Assembly (NCBI GenBank): GCA_023664865.1 | Contig: JAMPEU010000006.1 | Coordinates: forward strand, 62,001 to 126,000 | From: Butyrivibrio sp. | GTDB taxonomy: Bacteria; Bacillota; Clostridia; Lachnospirales; Lachnospiraceae | Length of the DNA: 64,000 nt | Reading direction: 5' to 3' | Shown: piece after piece, positions 37,025 through 44,233 of the stretch | How the letters are laid out: every line of letters begins with the position of its first letter | Position numbering within the stretch: the stretch's first letter is position 1 | Position numbers and translations under genes: made by a program | The notes under the pieces: model-generated | Databases searched by the model: none | What the model saw: the letters and a program-made list of their open reading frames with translations, nothing else | Told to the model about the DNA's origin: nothing

Positions 37025-37075
37025 GATATCACCATATCTGGTATATACTATTATGATAGAGGTGATATTTTTCTC
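37025..37075 (+). terminator. Terminator after rsmA
   Basis: GATATCACC (37025-37033) pairs with GGTGATATT (37061-37069), followed by TTTTCTCTTAT. The loop is long (27 nt) and could form additional pairs. It lies 47 bases beyond the rsmA stop. Confidence 0.7.
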
Positions 37076-37168
37076 TTATATTTATTTACATCAATACTTG
37101 TCTATGGTAAACTAAAACAGAAAAACAGCTACTATTCACGCAAAGCACAGCGTTATGAGGTGAACATT

Positions 37169-39730
37169 TTGGATAAATACGAATACAAGGTTCGCGCAGA
37201 TGAAATTAAGTCACTGATAGCGGAAGGGGAATACGCGGAGGCGGTAAAAATCGCAGATACAATCGACTGGCGCAGGGTAAGAAGCGTCATGATGCTATGT
37301 ACCATCAGTGATTTATATAAAATAAACAGAAGGTATCAGGAAAGCAACGATATCTTATTATTGGCATACGAAAAACACCCTACGGGAAGGCTGATAGTCT
37401 ATTCGCTGTGTGAACTGGCGATTAAAATGGAAGACTATGTACGTGCGATTGAGTATTGCAAAGAATTTGAGCAGATAGCGCCCAAAGATACAGGACGGTA
37501 TATACTGCGGTATCGCCTGTATGAGGCGCAGGAAGTCCGACTGGAGGAGCGGATCGCGGTTCTTGAGGAATTTAAGAAACGTGATTACCGTGAAAAGTGG
37601 GCTTATGAGCTTGCCTATCTTTACCATAGGATTGGACTGGCAACTAAGTGCGTCGAAGAATGCGACGAGATGTATGTTTGGTTTGGAGAAGGCAAATATG
37701 TATGCAAGGCGCTTGAACTTAAGGCTTTGCATGTACCGCTTAGCGATGAACAGCAGGCAAAATATGATTCATGGATTGGCGGGGGGGCTGTGGAAGAAAC
37801 GGATTCCGAAGAAGAGCCTCAGACTAATGAAGGTGAAAACAATCAGGAATATGGGGAGTATAATGGGGAAGAAACTGAAATACCCGAAGAAAACGTAGAA
37901 GAAGATGCCGGAGATTCCGATGCGGAGATAAATGATATTATGACGCTGCCTACAACAGAACTTCCAGAGGTGAAGACAGTGGACGTAGGTCAGTACAATA
38001 CGATTAATCTGCAAAGAGAACTTGCAGAAAGCATGAAAGAGGTTCTGGAAGAAGACGAGCCGTCCATTGCGGAACAGATTATTGCGCCGCTGTTAGAAGA
38101 AACAGGCGAGATATCGGCAATGGAAGTTGAGCGCTCATTGTATGAACCGCCTGTAGAAGAGATTGTGGAAGAAGAACCTGAACCCACACCAATGCCGCAT
38201 GAAGAAATGGAAGAAACCTATCCCGAACCTGCACACCATGAAGAAACGTATAGTGAGCCGACATATAGAAACGAGCCATATGCCGAGATGGCGGTACAGT
38301 ATAATATGCAGCCAAGCATATATGATGATGTACTGGCGCAGGAATACGACGGACAGATTAGCCTGGTAGTTCCGGACGAAAAGAAAGTCGAAAAACAGAT
38401 TACCGGACAGCTTAGCATAGAAGATGTTATGGCTGAATGGGAAAAAATGAAAAAGAGTAACGAACAGAAGCGCATGGAGGAAGTCCGCCAAAGGATTCTC
38501 AGCCATACAGGCGGTTTGTTTGCCGACTTTGATGAGGCTACCAAGAGCGGTTTGTTAGAACAGCTTGAGAAAGTTTTTGATATGGCGGCTGTTCAGGATA
38601 CAGACAGCGAACCGGCTGTTAAGAAAGTGATATACCCTGACGAAGAGGCGGAACTCAATGTGGCAGCGTCTGATGAAGCGTTATCTGACAATGAGCCGCA
38701 GAAGGAGCTATCTTCCGAGGAATTATCTGAAGATGAATTGACCGAAGACGATGAAGTGGAGGAATTGGAAGAAATAGAAGAACCGGAAGCGTCAAATAAT
38801 GAAGAAGAAATAGAAGAATCGGAAACGTCAAATAACGAAGAAGAAATTAAGGAGTCGGGAGTTTCGAAAACGCCTGAACCTGCTGAAGAAGAACTTGTCG
38901 AAGAGAAAGCTGATAAAGAAGAATCCGCCGAAGAGACAGCCGTACCGCATCGTGAGCCTTTGCAAGAAAACAACCGTGCAGTCAGGGAATTGACTGATGA
39001 TGAAAAAGAACTGTTTGGACCGAGCGTAAATAATAAGAAGACGAAGGAGCAGCTTCTTCATGTCCTGGATAATATGAGTATGGCGGCATATACAGGCAAC
39101 GTTATTATTACCGGCGAGAAGGAAAGTACGTTGGAATTGGCGAAGAACCTGATTCGCGAGATGCAGAATAACGACGGTAATTTTTCCGGTAAAGCTGCAA
39201 AAATATCAGGCGCGGTTCTGAACAAGAAGGATATTCACGAGACGATAGGAAGGCTTGTAAACGGCGCATTAATTATTGAAAAGGCGGCTGGTTTAAATCA
39301 GGAAACTATTGTGAAGCTGAATAAGGAGTTGGAGAAGTATAACGTAGGGTTGCTTTTGCTCATGGAAGATACAAAGCTTGAAATGAATAAGCTGCTGTCA
39401 AAGAATGAAGTCTTAAGACAGAACTTTAATTTGCGGGTTGATATTGAGCCTTTGGATAACGAGGCGCTGGTCGCATGTGCGAAAGCGTATGCGCAGGAGA
39501 TGGAATATTCTATTGATGAATTTGGCATTTTGGCGCTGCACACAAGAATTGCGGAGATGCAGACAAGCGACCATGAAGTCAGTGTGTCGGAAGTGAAAGA
39601 GCTGGTAGACGAGGCTATTTACTATGCAAACAGAAAAACTCCGAAACATTTTATGGATATTATTTTGGCAAAGCGATATGATGATGATGATATGATTATA
39701 ATAAGAGAAAGTGATTTTATGCACAATTAA
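37169..39730 (+). CDS. Large TPR protein with acidic repeat linker and degenerate AAA+ C-terminal domain
   Basis: About 853 residues. I choose the TTG at 37169 because GAGGTGA lies six bases before it. Residues 1-200 look like TPR or helical repeats (YRESNDILL, DYVRAIEYCKEFEQI, REKWAYELAYLYHRIG). Residues 210-610 are very acidic, with Glu/Pro/Thr stretches and three 12-residue repeats. Residues 615-853 resemble an AAA+ domain (GNVIITGEKESTLELAKNLI, GALIIEKAAGL, LLLLMEDTK, then a lid-like helical end) but lack the Walker A GKT. A scaffold or adaptor is more likely than an active ATPase. glgB starts 21 bases later. Confidence 0.7.
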   Translation: MDKYEYKVRADEIKSLIAEGEYAEAVKIADTIDWRRVRSVMMLCTISDLYKINRRYQESNDILLLAYEKHPTGRLIVYSLCELAIKMEDYVRAIEYCKEFEQIAPKDTGRYILRYRLYEAQEVRLEERIAVLEEFKKRDYREKWAYELAYLYHRIGLATKCVEECDEMYVWFGEGKYVCKALELKALHVPLSDEQQAKYDSWIGGGAVEETDSEEEPQTNEGENNQEYGEYNGEETEIPEENVEEDAGDSDAEINDIMTLPTTELPEVKTVDVGQYNTINLQRELAESMKEVLEEDEPSIAEQIIAPLLEETGEISAMEVERSLYEPPVEEIVEEEPEPTPMPHEEMEETYPEPAHHEETYSEPTYRNEPYAEMAVQYNMQPSIYDDVLAQEYDGQISLVVPDEKKVEKQITGQLSIEDVMAEWEKMKKSNEQKRMEEVRQRILSHTGGLFADFDEATKSGLLEQLEKVFDMAAVQDTDSEPAVKKVIYPDEEAELNVAASDEALSDNEPQKELSSEELSEDELTEDDEVEELEEIEEPEASNNEEEIEESETSNNEEEIKESGVSKTPEPAEEELVEEKADKEESAEETAVPHREPLQENNRAVRELTDDEKELFGPSVNNKKTKEQLLHVLDNMSMAAYTGNVIITGEKESTLELAKNLIREMQNNDGNFSGKAAKISGAVLNKKDIHETIGRLVNGALIIEKAAGLNQETIVKLNKELEKYNVGLLLLMEDTKLEMNKLLSKNEVLRQNFNLRVDIEPLDNEALVACAKAYAQEMEYSIDEFGILALHTRIAEMQTSDHEVSVSEVKELVDEAIYYANRKTPKHFMDIILAKRYDDDDMIIIRESDFMHN
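37781..37787 (+). repeat. Poly-G tract (G7), in frame, in the TPR gene
   Basis: Seven Gs code for Gly-Gly between the TPR part and the acidic linker. Any one-base slip would cut the protein after about 205 residues. Confidence 0.8.
38765..38872 (+). repeat. Three tandem 36-bp coding repeats in the acidic linker
   Basis: Three units of 12 codons, read as LEEIEEPEASNN, EEEIEESETSNN and EEEIKESGVSKT. The unit length keeps the frame. The third unit is the most diverged. Confidence 0.85.
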
Positions 39731-39751
39731 TTAATAATGGGGGGTTATTTG

Positions 39752-41680
39752 ATGGCAGGCAGGACAGTTACAAAAAAGGATGTTGAGAAGAAGGTATTTA
39801 TTTCCGAAGACGACCAATACCTTTTTGCCAACGGAACGCACTATGACATCTATAAAAAGCTCGGAGCGCATCCGTCTGTAGAGGACGGGGTAAAGGGCAT
39901 GTCCTTTGCGGTATGGGCGCCGAATGCGGCAAGCGTGAATGTCATAGGCACATTTAACGATTGGAATGAAGATAGTCATTCCATGATCAAGTTAGGACCT
40001 GGAGGAATATATCAGCTGTTTATTCCGAACGTCGGTGAGAATGAGATGTATAAATATCTTATCCGCACGCCCGGCGGCGGGAAGTGCTATAAGGCGGATC
40101 CGTTTGCCAACTACGCGGAGATGCGTCCGGGGAATGCATCTAAAACCTTTGATATTTCCAAATTTAAATGGGGCGATGGCGCGTGGATGGACGCAAGGAA
40201 AAAGAAAGATTATAATAAGGAGCCGCTTGCGATTTATGAGTGTCATATCGGTTCATGGATGAAACACCCCGACGGAACAGAGGAAGGTTTCTATAATTAC
40301 CGTGAATTTGCCGACCGGATTGTAGGATATATGAAGGAAATGCAATATACCCATATTGAGCTTATGGGAATTGCAGAATATCCGTATGACGGCTCGTGGG
40401 GATATCAAGTAACCGGATATTATGCGCCGACTTCACGATATGGAACGCCTGACGATTTTATGTATCTGGTAAATGAACTGCATAAGAATAAAATAGGAGT
40501 CATTTTGGATTGGGTTCCGGCGCATTTTGCCACTGACGCTCACGGTTTGGGGCGGTTTGATGGAGAATGTATTTTTGAACATCCGGATCCGAGGCTTGGA
40601 GAGCATCCGGACTGGGGGACGAAAATATTTAACTATGGCAAGACAGAAGTAAAGAATTTCCTGATTGCGAACGTTTTATTCTGGGCAAGGGAGTACCATG
40701 TGGATGGTATCAGAGTTGATGCGGTAGCCTCCATGCTGTATCTGGACTATGGCAAACGCGATGGGCAATGGCTGCCCAATAAGTACGGCGGCAATAAAAA
40801 TCTGGAAGCGATAGAGTTTTTCCGTCATATGAATTCGGTTGTACGGGGTTCTCTTCCAGGCTTTATGACGATTGCGGAAGAATCAACGGCGTGGCCGCTT
40901 GTTACGGGAAAAGTCGAAGACGAGGGCTTGGGCTTTAGCTTTAAGTGGAATATGGGCTGGATGCATGATTTCTGCGAATATATGAAGTTAGATCCGATAT
41001 TCCGCAAGAACAATCATTATGCCATGACATTTGCCATGAGTTATAACAATAGTGAAAATTACATTCTCCCATTGTCTCATGACGAGGTTGTACACCTGAA
41101 ATGCTCAATGCTCAATAAGATGCCGGGTTATCCGGTAGATAAATATGCCAATTTAAGAGTCGGCTACAGCTATTTCTTCGGACATGCGGGCAAGAAGCTT
41201 CTCTTCATGGGGCAGGATTTTGCGCAGGAGAGGGAGTGGAGTGAGACAAGAGAACTGGATTGGTTTCTTTTGGGCGAAGAGCTTAACCGCGGTATGCACG
41301 ATTATGTAAAAGAACTACTGAATATTTACAGAAAATATCCGGCAATGTACTCGATTGATAACGACTGGGGCGGATTCGAGTGGCTGAACGCGGACGATGC
41401 CGAGCGCAGTACATACAGTTTTTATAGAAAAGACGCTACAGGTAAGAACAATATTATGTTTGTCCTCAATATGACTCCTGTAATGCGGGAAGGCTATAAG
41501 CTTGGAGTGCCTGTAAAGAAGAAATATAAGCTGCTTTTAAACAGCGACGATAAGCGTTTCGGCGGCAATGGCCATGAAGTTCCGGCTGAAATTGCGGCAA
41601 AAAAGGAAGCCTGCAACTTTAAGGATTACTGCATTACATTTGATTTGCCGCCGCTTACTGCATTGGTTTTCCGATTCTAA
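39752..41680 (+). CDS. glgB: 1,4-alpha-glucan branching enzyme
   Basis: 642 residues from the ATG at 39752. The six Gs at 39739-39744 probably serve as the ribosome site; an ATG at 39737 would lie within it. An N-terminal CBM48 domain (SFAVWAPNAASVNVIGTFNDW) precedes the GH13 barrel: GIRVDAVASMLYLDYG holds the catalytic Asp, TIAEESTAWP the acid Glu, and LPLSHDEVVH the third acidic residue. The C-terminal beta domain ends in TALVFRF. It forms alpha-1,6 branches in glycogen. No other glg gene is in the window. Confidence 0.96.
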   Translation: MAGRTVTKKDVEKKVFISEDDQYLFANGTHYDIYKKLGAHPSVEDGVKGMSFAVWAPNAASVNVIGTFNDWNEDSHSMIKLGPGGIYQLFIPNVGENEMYKYLIRTPGGGKCYKADPFANYAEMRPGNASKTFDISKFKWGDGAWMDARKKKDYNKEPLAIYECHIGSWMKHPDGTEEGFYNYREFADRIVGYMKEMQYTHIELMGIAEYPYDGSWGYQVTGYYAPTSRYGTPDDFMYLVNELHKNKIGVILDWVPAHFATDAHGLGRFDGECIFEHPDPRLGEHPDWGTKIFNYGKTEVKNFLIANVLFWAREYHVDGIRVDAVASMLYLDYGKRDGQWLPNKYGGNKNLEAIEFFRHMNSVVRGSLPGFMTIAEESTAWPLVTGKVEDEGLGFSFKWNMGWMHDFCEYMKLDPIFRKNNHYAMTFAMSYNNSENYILPLSHDEVVHLKCSMLNKMPGYPVDKYANLRVGYSYFFGHAGKKLLFMGQDFAQEREWSETRELDWFLLGEELNRGMHDYVKELLNIYRKYPAMYSIDNDWGGFEWLNADDAERSTYSFYRKDATGKNNIMFVLNMTPVMREGYKLGVPVKKKYKLLLNSDDKRFGGNGHEVPAEIAAKKEACNFKDYCITFDLPPLTALVFRF

Positions 41681-41771
41681 TGAAGGTTAAGGATTTTAAA
41701 ATTATGACGAAATAGATATAGACGGATATCAATAGCTATAGCCATGGACGGCGCTATAGAGGAGAGATGGT

Positions 41772-42158
41772 ATGGGGCAGAGAATAGCTTTATCATGTAA
41801 AGACTGCGGGCTGCATAAGGAAATATCGGTAGGAAGCGGTTTGATGAGCAATAATCCGGATGTTATTGCGTCCTGTTTGAACAAAGAAGATGCAGAGAAA
41901 TGGGAAACGCTGCTTGAACAGAAAAAAATAGCGTCTTTTACAGCGGAACAGAAGGCATATTATTGCGCTAACTGTGCCGATGTGTTTGCTCTGCTTTCCG
42001 TGGATGCCGAGCTGACAGACGGGAGCAGAGTTACATTAGGGAATAAATGCGAAAAATGCAATAGGGAACTATATGAAATAATATTACAGAAAAATAGGCC
42101 ATGCCCCATCTGCAAGGGTGAAAAGTTCAGTTGGCAGCAAATCGGTTTCTGGGATTAA
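41772..42158 (+). CDS. Zinc-ribbon-like protein of unknown function
   Basis: 128 residues, ATG after GGAGAGATGGT. Cysteines form pairs at the start (CKDCG), the middle (CANC), and the end (CEKC and CPICKG), which suggests two zinc-binding knuckles. No other domain is recognised. It ends 21 bases before the protease-flagellin gene and could be co-transcribed with it. It might be a chaperone or regulator for that protein, but nothing in the sequence proves this. Confidence 0.65.
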   Translation: MGQRIALSCKDCGLHKEISVGSGLMSNNPDVIASCLNKEDAEKWETLLEQKKIASFTAEQKAYYCANCADVFALLSVDAELTDGSRVTLGNKCEKCNRELYEIILQKNRPCPICKGEKFSWQQIGFWD

Positions 42159-42179
42159 GGATACGGGGAGGAACGGCAG

Positions 42180-44144
42180 ATGGTTATTCAGCATAATTTA
42201 AGTGCGTTGAACGCCACGCGCAATTTGAATACGACGGTTGATAAAAAAGCAAGATCAACGGAAAAACTTTCGTCCGGATATAAAGTCAACAGTGGAGCGG
42301 ATAATGCGGCAGCTATGGCGATATCTGAAAACATGCGCAGACGTATCAGGGGAATGCAGCAGGCTTCTTTTAATACCAAGGACGGCATTTCTTTTGCACA
42401 GAGTGCAGAAGGCGCGCTGAATGAAGTGCATGACCTTCTCCATAGGGCTAATGAGCTGGCGGTTAAGGCGGCAAATGATACGAATCAGCCGGCAGACCGA
42501 AAGGCAATTTATGATGAGATTGCACAGCTGCATAAAGAGATTAACAGAATTGCCACAAGTATGCAGTTTAATGAAATCGATATGTTTGATTCTTCTCACG
42601 TGCCTTCTGAAGAAAAGAATAATGTAGAGCAGACGGAGAATATTTCTGATATTATTTTCCTAGATGCGGATTATATGTCGTTTGAAATGCAGAATTTTAC
42701 GGACTCCATTTCACAGGCGCGGGCTGCCGGAAAGGTATTCACCCAAGGCGGGCTGGCGGATTTTGCCATGGAGATAAAGGATACTTATATGCCGAGATTA
42801 TTAGGGAATATCGTATCTGCGCTGCCTGATTCCGCAGTGCCTACGGTTCCCGGAATGCAGATTGGCTTGAAGATGTATTATGAAAATAATTCCACATTGG
42901 CGTATGTGTCTTCCAACGGAATTTCTTTTCAGCTTGGCATAAACTTAAAATATTTAGAGGAGAATGCTGGAAAAATAGATATGTCGGATGACCTTGCCAC
43001 GACGATTGCCCATGAAATGACACATGCGGTTATGTTTGATGCGACAACGAATGGCATGCTGGGTACGCATGGGGCGGATCAGTTCCCTTTATGGTTTGTG
43101 GAAGGCACTGCGCAATCAGTTGGCGGTGCAATCAACTATTGCTCAGAGCTTGTTAATAATGCTATGCCGAAGGGCGATGGAGCAATTAGTAATTGGTTAT
43201 CGAAATTAACGGATACTTCCAAGTCCTATAATGCTTATGCGCAGGGGTATATTGCCAGTATGTATTTGGGCTATACTGCAGGCTGTGCAGCAGGCGAAGA
43301 TCCTACTGTGAGTGCCGGAACCATTGCGAAGGGGCTTGATGCCATAATAAAAGATATTGAAGATGGATACTCCTTGGGTCAGGCTATTTCGCGCAAGACC
43401 AATGGCAAATATTATGACTTGGCGGACTTCGAGGATAATTTTTCAAAAGATGCGGTGAAGTTTACGAAAGATCTTGTCAATGCAATCGGAAACGGCACCG
43501 GCTCCATTGCGTCTCCGGATGGACTTTCAGGATCAAAAAATTCCCTTATTGGACAGAACAATGGCAATAATTACTTTACTCTGGATGTAGACCATCAAAG
43601 CGTTGAAAATAATCTGGGGGGAAAAAATACATATACAGGCGGCGGCGCTACAACCACAGGCGGTTTAGACAGAGATGGAAATGTGAATCCTGACGCCGAG
43701 AGTACATGGGGAAGTTCAGCGGATGCCAAAAGGGGTACTGTGCAGCGCTCGGGAGTCCTTTCCGTACAGGTTGGCGCAGAAGCACACCAGATGATAGAAC
43801 TCAGTACATTCATGTTGTCTACGAATGATTTAGGCATTGCAGATGTTAGCGTAGATTCCATGGAAAATGCAGGAAAAGCTATTGATAAATACAAGACGGC
43901 AATTAACTGTATCTCCATTATGCGTTCAGAATATGGCGCTGTACAAAATAGGTTGGAACATACGATTTCCAATCTGGATAATATGGTGGAAAAAATGCAG
44001 GCGGCAGAGTCGCTTGAACGCGACACTGATGTTGCGGACGAGATGGTTGAATATTCTATCAATAGTATATTGGAGCAGTCAGGAGTGTCCGTTCTGGCGC
44101 AGGCAAACCAAAGCGCTCAAAATGCAATGAGACTTTTACAGTAG
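42180..44144 (+). CDS. Flagellin with an embedded zinc metalloprotease domain (flagellinolysin type)
   Basis: 654 residues, ATG after GGGGAGGAA. The N-terminal 140 residues are flagellin D0/D1 (QHNLSALNATRNLN, EKLSSGYKVNSGADNAAAMA). The C-terminal 130 are the matching D1/D0 (LEHTISNLDNMVE, VLAQANQSAQNAMRLLQ). Between them lies a gluzincin-like domain: HExxH as HEMTH (His278, Glu279, His282) and a downstream Glu308 in WFVEGTAQSVGG, the likely third zinc ligand. Known flagellinolysins assemble into filaments and cleave substrates on the cell surface. Here the insert is about 370 residues. It probably forms a proteolytic filament or a minor filament subunit. Confidence 0.88.
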   Translation: MVIQHNLSALNATRNLNTTVDKKARSTEKLSSGYKVNSGADNAAAMAISENMRRRIRGMQQASFNTKDGISFAQSAEGALNEVHDLLHRANELAVKAANDTNQPADRKAIYDEIAQLHKEINRIATSMQFNEIDMFDSSHVPSEEKNNVEQTENISDIIFLDADYMSFEMQNFTDSISQARAAGKVFTQGGLADFAMEIKDTYMPRLLGNIVSALPDSAVPTVPGMQIGLKMYYENNSTLAYVSSNGISFQLGINLKYLEENAGKIDMSDDLATTIAHEMTHAVMFDATTNGMLGTHGADQFPLWFVEGTAQSVGGAINYCSELVNNAMPKGDGAISNWLSKLTDTSKSYNAYAQGYIASMYLGYTAGCAAGEDPTVSAGTIAKGLDAIIKDIEDGYSLGQAISRKTNGKYYDLADFEDNFSKDAVKFTKDLVNAIGNGTGSIASPDGLSGSKNSLIGQNNGNNYFTLDVDHQSVENNLGGKNTYTGGGATTTGGLDRDGNVNPDAESTWGSSADAKRGTVQRSGVLSVQVGAEAHQMIELSTFMLSTNDLGIADVSVDSMENAGKAIDKYKTAINCISIMRSEYGAVQNRLEHTISNLDNMVEKMQAAESLERDTDVADEMVEYSINSILEQSGVSVLAQANQSAQNAMRLLQ

Positions 44145-44149
44145 GGGGT

Positions 44150-44176
44150 TAAGAAAACGCTGAATCAGTCCGAAAT
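44150..44176 (+). promoter_or_regulatory. Possible sigma-D promoter before the 990-residue protein
   Basis: TAAG (44150-44153), 15-bp spacer, TCCGAAAT (44169-44176); compare the sigma-28 pattern TAAA-N15-GCCGATAA. The match is partial. Confidence 0.35.
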
Positions 44177-44233
44177 AAAGTGTGAATGGTACGAAATACT
44201 ATAATTAAATAACCTGCTACATGGAGAGTGTAT

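Noticed and set aside
38765-38872. Three tandem 36-bp units considered as a CRISPR-like array
   Set aside because: The units abut without spacers, keep the reading frame and encode an acidic protein repeat.
38593-38973. Serine-rich minus-strand frame opposite the acidic linker of the TPR gene
   Set aside because: Runs of Glu codons (GAA/GAG) read as Ser/Leu/Phe on the other strand. No start signal or domain supports it.
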